The translations under genes were made by a program, and so were the position numbers. Source: a virus. Taken from it: a DNA stretch of 64,000 nt. Below the pieces are notes generated by a model that made no database searches, was not told the DNA's origin, and saw only the letters and a program-made list of their open reading frames with translations. Below are positions 7,981 to 16,753 of the stretch, in pieces; the first letter of the stretch is position 1, and each line of letters opens with the position of its first letter. Location: positions 1-64,000 of the IMG/VR virus record IMGVR_UViG_3300050821_010673. One strand, 5' to 3'.

Positions 7981-10386
7981 ATGGCGGACGCACCGTCGGA
8001 GAAGATTACTCCGACGCAGTTCATACGCGAGCTCTGGTCGATCGCACCGGCCGACTGGATCGTCGAGTTCAACCTGCTGCAGTACCGGCCAACGCAGGAG
8101 AACCCGAACGACCTTCGGATGCGGGCGATCTTCTACACGGTGAAGCAGGTCCTCGATGACTGGGGCCCCGTCGAGGAGAATCTCCGGCTCCATAACCGGA
8201 ATCAGGTCGAGAATATCCATCACGGGGTCAACCCTCGTTTCCGGAAACCCAAGAAGCACGGGACGAACGCCGACGTCTCCCACTACGTCGCCGCCTGGGT
8301 CGACGTCGACTTCCACGGCCACGAGGAGGCCGTCCGGAAGCAGTTCTTCGACATCGTCATGGACTTCCAGAAGCGGGCGCTCGACCCGTCCATCATCGTC
8401 GAGTCCGGCCGAGGCCTGCACGCCTACTGGCTCTTCGACAAGCCGTATCCGAAGGAGCTCGCCCGGCCCATCTGCGCCGGTATCCAGGACTACTTCAAGA
8501 TCTCCGACCCGGTCCACGATCCCCGACGGATCCTCCGGATGCCGGGCTTCCTGAACCTGAAGAACCCGAAGGACCCGAAGATCTGCAGCGTATTCGATGC
8601 GACCTGGACGCGCTATCCGATTGAACGATTCAAGGATTTCTCGATCACGGACTTCAAGAAGTCCGGAGAAGATCTTGAGATTGAAGAAGAAGAGAGGTCT
8701 GTTTCAAGTCTTACATCACTGAAATCACGGGATCCAAAACTTCAAGAGGCGCTCTCAAAAGGCGTCGATGAAAGCGGAGGTCCGCACGGAGGAAGACATC
8801 TTTCTGCAACTGCTGTCGTCGGTTATTTCTGTCGTTTTTCAAAGACCAAGAAAGTCGCTTCTGTCAATTCAGAAAACTGGAATAAGAAACTTTGCCGACC
8901 GCCGCTTCCAGACGAAGAAATCGAGCGGATGGTTGAGGACTTCTGGGCTAAAGAAGAAGTCCGTCGATCTGAAGTTAGAGAAGAGCGAAAGATCCTCAAG
9001 GAAAAGGAACGGGAGCTTAAAGGTCCAGATGACGGGCCGCCATGGTGGCGTGACGACGAATTCCTTCCCGAGGAGTTAGCTCGGTATATCTGCTCTCAGC
9101 ACAAGATCATGGCGACGCCAATCGGCGATGATTACAAGGGCGTCACGCTCTATGTCTACAAAGACGGCGCTTATCGCTCAAGACTTGGATCATCGATCGA
9201 GACAGAGGTCAGGGACGCACTTGCTCGAGACGCAAAACCAGACCGAATCAATCAGGTTCTAGACCTAATTCATCGGTCCCAGAAGATTGACTATGAGGAG
9301 ATCAATCCACGAGCCTGCGAACTCATCAATGTCCAAAATGGAATGCTTGATTGGAAGACTGGGGAACTGTCACCACACGATCCGAAGTATCTTTCGACGA
9401 TCCAAATCTCCGCGGAGTACCAGCCGGACGCAAAGTGCGAAGCGCTCGACAAGTTCTTTACCGACGTTTTTCCTCCAGACTGTGTTGCTTTAGCGGAAGA
9501 GTTCGTCGGTTATCTGTTGATCCCAGACACCAGACTTCAAAAGGCTTTTATCGCGGTTGGCGCTGGAGGTAACGGAAAGGGGACTTTCTTAAAAATTCTA
9601 ACCTCGCTCCTTGGGAAAGAGAACGTCTCGACCATGGACATTCACACCCTCGAGGACGACAAGTTCGCGACTGCTGCACTCGTTGGAAAGCTGGCGAATG
9701 TCCACCATGATCTAAGTCGTAAGCAGCTCGAATCGACTAGTCGTTTCAAAACGCTTGTCTCTGGCGACCCGATCTCTGGAGAGAAGAAGTTTAAGGACGG
9801 CTTCACCTTCCGACCGTTTGCCCGGCTCGTCTTCTCGGCCAACGAGTTTCCTCGTTCTGAGGATAAAACGAACGCCTACTTCCGACGATTGATCTTCGTC
9901 GAGTTCCCGAACAGCTTCTCTGGAGCCGCAAGTGAAATTCTCGACTACGATCGGGTTTTAGCAAAGACCCCAGGCTTCATGTCAGCGCTTCTAAATCGAG
10001 GGGTTTCTGGACTTCGCCGAGTCATCAACTCTGGCCGATTCTCGGTATCAGAAACGAGCACACGAACAATCGAGCAGTATAAGCGTGAGTGCAACTCCGC
10101 TTATGACTTTGTCCAGGAGTACTGTCATCTTGAGGAGTGGGGTTGGATCCCGCGCCAGAACATGTACCAGAAGTATCACGGTTGGTGCCAGGACAACGGA
10201 CTCAAGCCAATGAGTTCAAAGAATTTCGTAAACGGGATTAGAGACACGAAAGGAATTAAAGAGGTCAAGCGAGAAGGGGTTCGGGGTTGGCTTGGAATCT
10301 CCTGGACGAATGGAAATGGACCTAAAACTAGCGCCGAAGAGGTCCAGGCATTTGGCGATCAGAAGGCGGTTGGTAATGACTTTTAG
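7981..10386 (+). CDS. AEP primase - SF3 helicase fusion, replication initiator (801 aa)
   Basis: The N-terminal domain carries archaeo-eukaryotic primase signatures: DVD (108-110), SGRGLHAYW with His147 and an RILRMPGFLN segment. A PriCT-like helical linker follows (about 265-320). The C-terminal half has an SF3/D5 helicase with Walker A GAGGNGKGT (about 527-535), an ANVHHDLS motif and a LVFSANEFPR sensor. It would unwind and prime DNA at the origin. Codon use shifts sharply from GC-rich to AT-richer near position 8640 (residue about 220), inside the gene, suggesting recombinational replacement of the helicase part. Confidence 0.9.
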   Translation: MADAPSEKITPTQFIRELWSIAPADWIVEFNLLQYRPTQENPNDLRMRAIFYTVKQVLDDWGPVEENLRLHNRNQVENIHHGVNPRFRKPKKHGTNADVSHYVAAWVDVDFHGHEEAVRKQFFDIVMDFQKRALDPSIIVESGRGLHAYWLFDKPYPKELARPICAGIQDYFKISDPVHDPRRILRMPGFLNLKNPKDPKICSVFDATWTRYPIERFKDFSITDFKKSGEDLEIEEEERSVSSLTSLKSRDPKLQEALSKGVDESGGPHGGRHLSATAVVGYFCRFSKTKKVASVNSENWNKKLCRPPLPDEEIERMVEDFWAKEEVRRSEVREERKILKEKERELKGPDDGPPWWRDDEFLPEELARYICSQHKIMATPIGDDYKGVTLYVYKDGAYRSRLGSSIETEVRDALARDAKPDRINQVLDLIHRSQKIDYEEINPRACELINVQNGMLDWKTGELSPHDPKYLSTIQISAEYQPDAKCEALDKFFTDVFPPDCVALAEEFVGYLLIPDTRLQKAFIAVGAGGNGKGTFLKILTSLLGKENVSTMDIHTLEDDKFATAALVGKLANVHHDLSRKQLESTSRFKTLVSGDPISGEKKFKDGFTFRPFARLVFSANEFPRSEDKTNAYFRRLIFVEFPNSFSGAASEILDYDRVLAKTPGFMSALLNRGVSGLRRVINSGRFSVSETSTRTIEQYKRECNSAYDFVQEYCHLEEWGWIPRQNMYQKYHGWCQDNGLKPMSSKNFVNGIRDTKGIKEVKREGVRGWLGISWTNGNGPKTSAEEVQAFGDQKAVGNDF

Positions 10387-10398
10387 GGTTGTTTCCAG

Positions 10399-10653
10399 AC
10401 GGGGCACTTGGCGAGACAGCAACGTGCCCCGGATAGGCGTTTACATCATACTGAAAGATGGTTACTTACATATGGTAGATTCCACGGGGCACGACGGGGC
10501 ACGAGATCTTATTTATTACGCCACAGCTAGGATTGCTAACAAAACTTTTTGGTTTACCCATATAAGTGGGACATATGGGGAAAATAGAGGAAAAAGAGAG
10601 AATAGTAGGCTGTGGCATAACATAGAGGCTTCTTGTGCCCCGTCGTGCCCCGT
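10399..10653 (+). repeat. inverted GGGGCACG iterons around an AT-rich spacer; candidate origin
   Basis: ACGGGGCACGACGGGGCAC (10484-10502) is a perfect 19-bp inverted match of 10635-10653, enclosing 132 AT-rich bases. A second, smaller inverted pair (ACGGGGCAC 10399-10407, GTGCCCCG 10424-10431) lies just downstream of the primase stop, giving six copies of the unit in all. The spacer also holds CCCATAT-N9-ATATGGG. Repeated iterons plus an AT-rich stretch beside an initiator gene fit a replication origin; an HNH-associated or terminator role is the alternative. Confidence 0.5.
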
Positions 10654-10666
10654 TTGAGGTGATTCG

Positions 10667-11116
10667 ATGACTATCTTGATCGATGTTCCGAAGGATGTTC
10701 CTGTGCTTTTAGGTATCCCGTCAACGGATGATCCAAACTGCAAGACCTGGAAAGTGTGGTGTCCAAATTGTAGAGAGTGGCACACTCACGGCGCTATCGA
10801 AGGGTATAGAGCTGCCCACTGTCGAGGTTCAATTTCAAAAGCTTATTACATCATGGCGATGGATAAGACACTCGCCCATAGAGTTAAGTCAAAAGCAAAA
10901 TCGTATGGTCGCCGTCCAATGGGGAATGCTCTTAGGTTTTCTGTTTTTAAAAGAGATAACTTCACATGTCAGTACTGCGGGAATAAACCGTCTCAATCAG
11001 AGCTTATGGCGGACCATAAGATTTCAGTAAAGAACGGTGGGCAGACAACTCTTGAGAATCTCACAACGGCGTGCAGCGACTGTAATGCGGGAAAGGGGTC
11101 TAGCAATGTCGAGTAG
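10667..11116 (+). CDS. HNH endonuclease with N-terminal zinc-ribbon (149 aa)
   Basis: Residues about 95-145 are a classical HNH: FTCQYCG, ADHKIS, NLTTACSDCNAGKG, with two CxxC pairs and the catalytic DH. The N-terminal 60 residues form a separate Cys/His module (CPNCREWHTH...HC). The gene shares the AT-richer composition of the primase 3' part, and both differ from the flanking DNA, so they may have entered together. It is free-standing; no interrupted gene is evident. Confidence 0.85.
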   Translation: MTILIDVPKDVPVLLGIPSTDDPNCKTWKVWCPNCREWHTHGAIEGYRAAHCRGSISKAYYIMAMDKTLAHRVKSKAKSYGRRPMGNALRFSVFKRDNFTCQYCGNKPSQSELMADHKISVKNGGQTTLENLTTACSDCNAGKGSSNVE

Positions 11117-11564
11117 CATCCAAGACGTCATCGCCGCCAAGCAGAAAGCTATGATTCCTCAGCGACTCTCGACCGGCGCCGCAGTCCTCGGCCGCCTCTG
11201 GCGGGATGGCGTTCGCTGCCGGTCGGAGTGGTCCGGCGTCTGCCCGTGTGCCGAGCCGAACGACTTCTGCGCCTCGAAGGCGAAGTGGCTCGGCCTGCTC
11301 CGGGAGTACCACGGGGGGCTGCCGTACGGACTGTCCGGCGCCGAGGGCTACCTAGTCCTGGAGGCGATGACGACGGGGATGTTCGAGGCGACCGGCCTGA
11401 CGCTCCTGGTCGCCCGGCCCGGCGACCGCGTGCCGCTCCGGATCGGCCCGAAGGGGACGGACTTCCAGACCCTGATCGACCTCGCGGCGATCGACGACGA
11501 CGCGGTCCAGGCCGTCGCGCTCGACGCCGTCGTGAAACTCCAGGAGGTATTCCGTGCCGGATAG
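11106..11564 (+). CDS. hypothetical protein (152 aa)
   Basis: The ATG at 11106 overlaps the HNH stop; composition returns to the GC-rich norm from this point. The product has a helical N-terminus (DVIAAKQKAMIPQRL) and a CGRSEWSGVCPC-like Cys pair near residue 40, then an alpha/beta region ending in a helix. No family recognised. It overlaps the following gene by 11 bases. Confidence 0.7.
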   Translation: MSSSIQDVIAAKQKAMIPQRLSTGAAVLGRLWRDGVRCRSEWSGVCPCAEPNDFCASKAKWLGLLREYHGGLPYGLSGAEGYLVLEAMTTGMFEATGLTLLVARPGDRVPLRIGPKGTDFQTLIDLAAIDDDAVQAVALDAVVKLQEVFRAG

Positions 11565-11790
11565 TAATCCCTTCGAGGACGTCGAGCGCGCGGTCTCGGA
11601 GATCATCGCGAAGCAGCTCGAGATGGTCCGCGAGCTCGACTCGATGGAGGTCGACGTGACCTCCTGGGAGGCCGACTTCCTGAGCGACGTGATCGACCGT
11701 CTCGAGAAGAAGAAGATCCCCCTGACGCAGGGACAGATCGACATCATCCATAAGATGTGCGACCGGTACGACCTGGAGTTCGACTTATAG
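11554..11790 (+). CDS. hypothetical helical protein (78 aa)
   Basis: GTG start at 11554 with CAGGAGG upstream, overlapping the previous stop. Highly acidic, two predicted helices with a central SWEADFLSDVIDRLEKKK segment, like small phage proteins that bind enzymes. No recognised domain. Confidence 0.7.
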   Translation: MPDSNPFEDVERAVSEIIAKQLEMVRELDSMEVDVTSWEADFLSDVIDRLEKKKIPLTQGQIDIIHKMCDRYDLEFDL

Positions 11791-11798
11791 GAGGCTCT

Positions 11799-12017
11799 AT
11801 GGCGAAGCAGCCGGATCTCTTCGGGCATCCTGAGCGGACGCCACGAGGCTGGACCGAGCTGGACCGGGTCCGCACCCGGTACTCCCGGCTCGTCCGTAAA
11901 GTCGCCGAAGGCGAGGCGACCGAGCGAGAACTGGAGGAGGCGCGTCGCCTCCAGGATCTGATCGTCGAACGCGAGAAGGAGGCGAGCAGGAAATGGGCGA
12001 AGTCCTTCGGAACCTAG
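11799..12017 (+). CDS. small charged helical protein (72 aa)
   Basis: ATG at 11799 follows AGGAGG. The last 45 residues are one long charged helix (EGEATERELEEARRLQDLIVEREKE trimmed region), suggesting a coiled coil. Overlaps the next start by 25 bases. Function unknown. Confidence 0.65.
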   Translation: MAKQPDLFGHPERTPRGWTELDRVRTRYSRLVRKVAEGEATERELEEARRLQDLIVEREKEASRKWAKSFGT

Positions 12018-12283
12018 CGCGCTCGGCGGCGCTCCTGGAGCTGGTCCGCGGTAGATCAGAGCCATGCTTTCTTTGCAAGTGGATCAGCCAGGATCTCGAC
12101 ACGAACGAGCAGATAACCGGATGGCCGCTCGACTGGAACAAGACGCCGGTCTTCCCGATCGAGGGGAAACTCGTCCACATCCTGCTAGAACTGGACGCGC
12201 CGCTGCCCGCCGACCCGGAGTCCGTCGAGGACCTCGCGTCCGTCGTCGCGCACGAACTGGAGGTCCGATGCCAGAGGAACTGA
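11993..12283 (+). CDS. hypothetical protein with a CxxC pair (96 aa)
   Basis: A CFLCKW pair near residue 25 is the only metal-site candidate; the rest is mixed alpha/beta with an acidic C-terminal helix. It overlaps both neighbours, so it belongs to the same operon as the preceding small genes. Not recognised. Confidence 0.65.
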   Translation: MGEVLRNLARSAALLELVRGRSEPCFLCKWISQDLDTNEQITGWPLDWNKTPVFPIEGKLVHILLELDAPLPADPESVEDLASVVAHELEVRCQRN

Positions 12284-12597
12284 AGAAGGTCTGCGGGGAG
12301 TGCCAGCAGCCCGCGATCTCGATGTGTCCGTACTGCCGGATGTTCGTCCATCATGACTTCGGCTACAACGGTCTCGCCTGCAGCCAGAAGCACGAGGCTC
12401 GCTGCAGCGGCGCCCGCTGGTCCAGGGAGCCAGAAAAGAAGCCGCTGAAAGGCGTGATAGACGAGAGGGTCACCCCCGTCGTGATGACCTACGGGGCGAT
12501 CGAGATCAGGGTCGGTGAGATTCAGGCTGAGACTCGAACGAACGGCAACGGCAAGCACGCCAAGCCCGTCCAGCGTAGAAAGAATGGACGCCGATGA
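12268..12597 (+). CDS. zinc-finger protein (109 aa)
   Basis: CGECQQP, CPYCRMFVHHDF and CSQKHEARC supply enough Cys/His for two zinc sites, like a B-box or MYND-type finger in the first 50 residues; the C-terminus is basic. The stop overlaps the glycosyltransferase start (ATGA). It may be an adaptor; function unknown. Confidence 0.7.
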   Translation: MPEELKKVCGECQQPAISMCPYCRMFVHHDFGYNGLACSQKHEARCSGARWSREPEKKPLKGVIDERVTPVVMTYGAIEIRVGEIQAETRTNGNGKHAKPVQRRKNGRR

Positions 12598-14330
12598 TCC
12601 TCCTGACGCACCGTCTCCGGTCCGGCGGGTCTCCGCCGGTCGTCGTCCGTGGCAAGCCGGACGCCCGGCGGAACCTGTCGATCCTGACCGACATCGTCCG
12701 GTCCGGCGCCTTCCAGATCGCCCGTCGGATCGCCGAGACGTACGAGTCGCACCTGAACGTCGACCGGTTCCTGTACGTCTCGCCGGGAGCGATCGTTCAC
12801 CCGCCGTTTCGGGAGCTCGAGACAGACGACTGGGATGTCGCCGCGGTCGTCTCGTCGATCGCGACCCGGCCGCTCGTCCCGATCGTCTTCTCCGGGATCG
12901 GCCGGATCGGGCTCGACGCCATAGCGTTCCGTCGGACGATCACGACGGACCGGATCGTCACCCGCTGGGTCGACCGGATCGAGTCCGGCACGACGCCGGA
13001 CCCGGCTGTTGCGCTCGTCTGCGCGATCCGGGAGTGCGGCGGGGTCCTCCTGCACCTACCGGAGACCTACGACGGGACGCGCGGACGTCCATCCAGCAGG
13101 CTGTACGCCCCGGTCGTCGAGGTGCTTCGCCAGAGCGACGAACAACCAGCACTGGTCGTCGAACGGCCGGTCGAGAAGCCAGCGGAGGATCACGGACACG
13201 TTGGACGCCGTCCCGAGTGTCTCTGGGTTGGGCATCTGTTCCAGTACACGGGCTACGGAAAGGCGAACCGGGAGATCCTCTTCCGGGTCGCCAATACGGT
13301 GACGGTCCGGATCCACGACGAGCACAAGGAACCCGTCTACGTCTCGAAGGACCTCGAGCTCCGGCTGGCGGCCCACAAGAACATCCTGGTCGGGCCCCGG
13401 GCGCCGCTCCTGCGACTTATGGGTCCCGACTACATCTCCGAGAAGGAACGCCATAGGATTGTCTGGACGATGCAGGAGTCCTCTCGTCGTGTACACGCCG
13501 ACATGGTGAAGCGGGCGAACGAGAACTTCGACGAGCTCTGGACGCCGTCCCAGTGGAACCTCGAGGTCTTCCGGGACTCCGGCGTCCGGATCCCGATGCA
13601 GGTCATGCGGCTCGGGGTCGACCCGCTGACGTACTTCCGGAGGCCGCCCGAGCCGCTGCCGGAGTGCCGCCTGATCTCGACCTCGAGGCGTGGTCTCCGC
13701 GGCGTCCCCGACGGCTTCACGTTCCTGACGATTGGGCTTCCAGGGTTCCGGAAAGGCTGGGACGTCCTGGCGGACGCCATGGAGCTGGCTTTCGGTGGCA
13801 GCCGGAAGGTCGCCCTCGTCATCGGCCTGACGCACGCCCCGGGCGCCTGGAAGGAGAAAGTCTACAAGCAGTTCGCCCGGTACAAGGTCCCGATCTGGAC
13901 GCTAGAAGGCTCCTTCGACGAGCATCAGCTGGCGAAGATCTACTCGTCGGTCGGGGCCTACGTCTCCGCGTCCCTCGGAGAGGGTTTCAACCTTCCGGCC
14001 ATCGAGGCGGGATCCTGCGGGACGCCGGTCGTCGTCCCGTCGAACACCTGCCATCCGGAGCTCTTCCGGGAGTGCCTGATGTTTCCAACGGACGGAGAGA
14101 AAGTCTACCCGGAGGGCGACTGGATCTCGGACTGGTACAAGGGGATGCTCTTCTCGAGGTTCGGGAAGAAGTCGATCCGGATCCTGTCGGGGATACTCGA
14201 GACTGTTCGTGAGGGAGGATCGACCGTCACGGCGGCCCAGAGAGCGCTCACGAGGAGGATCCGGACGACTCTGACCTGGGATGAGGCCGCGGCGGCGGCG
14301 ACGACGAGACTCCTGGAGGTCCAGCCATGA
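12594..14330 (+). CDS. two-domain glycosyltransferase, C-terminal GT4 type (578 aa)
   Basis: The C-terminal half is a GT-B glycosyltransferase of the GT4 kind: FTFLTIGLPGFRKGWDVLADA, then SLGEGFNLPAIEAGSCGTPVV, the sugar-nucleotide binding EX7E region. The N-terminal 190 residues form a second alpha/beta domain that may be a GT-A-like or regulatory module. It opens a run of eight overlapping genes for glycan synthesis, likely modifying virion or host surface sugars. Confidence 0.85.
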   Translation: MILLTHRLRSGGSPPVVVRGKPDARRNLSILTDIVRSGAFQIARRIAETYESHLNVDRFLYVSPGAIVHPPFRELETDDWDVAAVVSSIATRPLVPIVFSGIGRIGLDAIAFRRTITTDRIVTRWVDRIESGTTPDPAVALVCAIRECGGVLLHLPETYDGTRGRPSSRLYAPVVEVLRQSDEQPALVVERPVEKPAEDHGHVGRRPECLWVGHLFQYTGYGKANREILFRVANTVTVRIHDEHKEPVYVSKDLELRLAAHKNILVGPRAPLLRLMGPDYISEKERHRIVWTMQESSRRVHADMVKRANENFDELWTPSQWNLEVFRDSGVRIPMQVMRLGVDPLTYFRRPPEPLPECRLISTSRRGLRGVPDGFTFLTIGLPGFRKGWDVLADAMELAFGGSRKVALVIGLTHAPGAWKEKVYKQFARYKVPIWTLEGSFDEHQLAKIYSSVGAYVSASLGEGFNLPAIEAGSCGTPVVVPSNTCHPELFRECLMFPTDGEKVYPEGDWISDWYKGMLFSRFGKKSIRILSGILETVREGGSTVTAAQRALTRRIRTTLTWDEAAAAATTRLLEVQP

Positions 14331-15151
14331 TCGAGATCGAGGCGACCGGCGGACTTGGGGACATCTTCCGGGTCCTGCACGAGACGACGGCCTACGAGGA
14401 CATTGAGCGACTCGGACCCGGCGAGACCGCTCGGGTTGTCCTGATCTCGCACAATCCGTTCTGCGACGAGATCTTCCGCTGGCACCCGAAGCACAGTCAG
14501 ATCGAGGTCATCTCGTCTCGGTATTTTTTCCACGAGTACAAGGACGCCGCCCGTAGACGGGACGCCGGGGTTCCAGAACGGGCCCCGGAGCCGCGCCCCC
14601 GGCGTGAACGCGCGCCGATCCGCTTCTACCCGTCCAGCGAAGACATGAAGGCGATCGAGGCTCGACTGCCGAACATCGACTTCCTGGCCGTCGCGCCGAC
14701 TGCCTCCGGCATGGAGATCGAGAACAGGAGCATCCCGCAGGGGATCCTGGAGCGGATCGCGTCGATTGCGAAGATCCGTGGCGTGCCGGTCGTCTTCCTC
14801 GGGCGGACCTACCCCGGTCCCCACGCGCCTAAGGTCGACCCTCAGCGTCCCGTGAACTGGACCACGGTCGACCTGACGGACCGCCTGAGCGTCCCGGGGA
14901 CAGCCGAGGTTCTTAAACGTGCCCGGGCGACCGTCTGCGCGCACTCGGCGCTCCTCCTGCTGTCCTGGTACGAGCGGAAGCCGAACTTCGTCACGTACCC
15001 TCCGAAGTACAAGACCCACGACTTCGACAACGACATCTCCCCGTTCGGATTCGGGAAGAACTACCCGGAGACCGTCCGGATGCTCTTCAGCGAGTTCACG
15101 CCGTCCCGGTTCGACGACTTCCTGACGAAGAACTTCCCGAGGTCCATATGA
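14327..15151 (+). CDS. GT9-like (heptosyltransferase-type) glycosyltransferase (274 aa)
   Basis: Begins MIEIEATGGLGDIFRVLHE, the Gly-rich loop of GT9/ADP-heptose transferase-like proteins, and has a second nucleotide-binding half (VPVVFLGRTYPG, then ARATVCAHSALLLLSWY). Somewhat short for the family. ATGA overlaps on both sides tie it to the glycan operon. Confidence 0.7.
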   Translation: MIEIEATGGLGDIFRVLHETTAYEDIERLGPGETARVVLISHNPFCDEIFRWHPKHSQIEVISSRYFFHEYKDAARRRDAGVPERAPEPRPRRERAPIRFYPSSEDMKAIEARLPNIDFLAVAPTASGMEIENRSIPQGILERIASIAKIRGVPVVFLGRTYPGPHAPKVDPQRPVNWTTVDLTDRLSVPGTAEVLKRARATVCAHSALLLLSWYERKPNFVTYPPKYKTHDFDNDISPFGFGKNYPETVRMLFSEFTPSRFDDFLTKNFPRSI

Positions 15152-15789
15152 AGGCGTTCGTGGCGATCCCGACTCTGTCCCGGGCGGACCTGCTCGTCCG
15201 GAACCGGCCCTTCCTGGAGTCTGTCAAGTCGCCGGACCTCGCCATCGTCATCGACAACGGCAACCAGAAGATCGACATCGACGTCCCGGTCTACCGGCCG
15301 AACGGCTGCATGAGCGTCTCGGGGTCCTGGAACTACGCCCTCCGGAGGGCCTTCGTCGAGGGCCGCTTCGATCTGCTGGTCCTCCTGAACGACGACATCA
15401 TCTGGGACTCCGGACGCCTGAAGGCCGCGAAGCATCTGGTCGCCGAACGCGGGGACGTCGATCTCTTCCTCTCCTTCCTGCAGTTCTCCGTCCAGGTCCA
15501 CCGGCCGTCGAATCTCCGGTCGATCGGCTACTACGACAACGACTTTCCGGCCTACTGCAACGACGACGACTACGCGATCCGGCTCGTCAAGTCCGACCGG
15601 ACGTACGAGCGTTTCCAGGAGCTGGATCCGCTGCCCGGCAGCATCTCCGAGGGCACCCCAAAGGCCATCCCCTGGAAGGAGGCCAACCGAAAGCTCTTCG
15701 AGAAGTGGGGCGCGGAGGCTTTCGGGATCAACATCCCATACGCCCCGTACTACCGGACGAATCGTGGAGTGAGGAAATTTTCCGTTTGA
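15148..15789 (+). CDS. GT2-like glycosyltransferase (213 aa)
   Basis: GT-A fold hints: FVAIPTLSRADLL at the N-terminus, a WNYALRRAF segment, LLVLLNDDIIW as the DxD-like metal site (about residues 75-85) and YCNDDDYAIRL as a second acidic motif. Small for the family but complete. Ends just where the next promoter begins. Confidence 0.75.
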   Translation: MKAFVAIPTLSRADLLVRNRPFLESVKSPDLAIVIDNGNQKIDIDVPVYRPNGCMSVSGSWNYALRRAFVEGRFDLLVLLNDDIIWDSGRLKAAKHLVAERGDVDLFLSFLQFSVQVHRPSNLRSIGYYDNDFPAYCNDDDYAIRLVKSDRTYERFQELDPLPGSISEGTPKAIPWKEANRKLFEKWGAEAFGINIPYAPYYRTNRGVRKFSV

Positions 15790-15813
15790 CATTCAGATGT
15801 ACAATGCTATCAT
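15786..15813 (+). promoter_or_regulatory. promoter giving a leaderless transcript
   Basis: TTGACA (15786-15791), a 16-base spacer and TATCAT (15808-15813) place the start site at or within one base of the ATG at 15820. Confidence 0.65.
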
Positions 15814-15819
15814 CATAGT

Positions 15820-15948
15820 ATGAAGACAGTTCAGCTGCCAATATGGAAGTGCCGGAGGCCGAAATGCGGCCATCAGTGGATTGGAAGGAAGCCCGGGCGT
15901 CCGGTCGAGTGCCCGAAGTGCAAGCGTCGTGACTGGGACAAAAAGTAG
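15820..15948 (+). CDS. rubredoxin-like zinc ribbon (42 aa)
   Basis: A tiny protein with CRRPKCGHQW and CPKCKRRDW, the two knuckles of a zinc ribbon, otherwise basic. The ATG coincides with the predicted transcription start, so the mRNA is probably leaderless. First gene of a new transcript reading into the secreted-protein and glycosyltransferase genes. Confidence 0.75.
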   Translation: MKTVQLPIWKCRRPKCGHQWIGRKPGRPVECPKCKRRDWDKK

Positions 15949-15958
15949 GAGGTTTCCG

Positions 15959-16753
15959 ATGAGAACCCTGATCGCCGTGCTCTTTCTCGCGCTGCCTGTG
16001 CTCGCTGATGAGGTCGTCTGCAAGGACGGCCGGAAGATCGAATTCCACTCGGTCGAGGACACCGGGGAGACCTACACGATCGTCACCCCGGAGGGCGGCC
16101 GGATCGTCGTCAAGCGCGCCGAGGTCGAGGGTTTCGCGAAGACCGAGCCTGCGGTCGTCCTGACCGGCGCCGCGGTGTCCTTCGACAAGAAGTCGAAGCT
16201 CGACGTCGTCGACCTCCTGAAGAAGGTCTCCCTGGACCGGGACGCCCTCGACGGCTCCTGGAAGTTCGTCGGCGGAACTCTAGTCGGCTCGGCGGGCCCG
16301 GAGGGGGCTGCGCGTCTGCAGATCGTCGCGCCGACCGGCGCCGACGAGTACAACCTGTCCCTGACGATCGAGCGGACCGAGGGCGACGACAATGTCGGGA
16401 TCGGCTTCCTGACGCCCGCCGGTCAGGCGATGGTCCATCTCGACACGGACCGGGGCGCCTATACGGGCCTCCTGTCCCCGGAGGGGACCGGCCACCGGAA
16501 GGTCGCCTCGGCGCCCGGCAAGCAGCTGACGCCCGGGAAGGTCCGGACGGTCGTCCTCCTGGTCCGCCGGTCCGGTCTCGTCGTCCAGGTCGACGGCCGG
16601 GACATCCTGACGGCGAAGGTCGACTGGTCCCGCGTCGCGATCCTGCCGCAGTGCGCGCCGAACCAGAAGGACGCCTTCACGCTCTTCGCCCTGAAGTCCG
16701 GGATCCGGATCTCCCGGGCGACGGTCTCGACGGTCTCGGCGGGTGGGAAATGA
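15959..16753 (+). CDS. secreted protein with LamG-like domain, planctomycete-type (264 aa)
   Basis: A clear signal peptide (MRTLIAVLFLALPVLA, cleavage before DEVVC). Residues 18-60 resemble small beta repeats (KDGRKIEFHSVEDTG, ITPEGG-type), and about 100-255 look like a concanavalin/LamG-like beta sandwich (GSWKFVGGTLVGS, LQIVAP, LTIERTEGDDNVGIGF). That layout is common in Planctomycetes proteins as I recall them. AGGAGG precedes ATG 15959. It could be a virion, adhesion or host-derived periplasmic protein. Confidence 0.7.
   Translation: MRTLIAVLFLALPVLADEVVCKDGRKIEFHSVEDTGETYTIVTPEGGRIVVKRAEVEGFAKTEPAVVLTGAAVSFDKKSKLDVVDLLKKVSLDRDALDGSWKFVGGTLVGSAGPEGAARLQIVAPTGADEYNLSLTIERTEGDDNVGIGFLTPAGQAMVHLDTDRGAYTGLLSPEGTGHRKVASAPGKQLTPGKVRTVVLLVRRSGLVVQVDGRDILTAKVDWSRVAILPQCAPNQKDAFTLFALKSGIRISRATVSTVSAGGK

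Noticed and set aside
6448-8517. Long minus-strand ORF across three replication genes
   Set aside because: Spans several well-supported genes and a terminator; no domain recognised.
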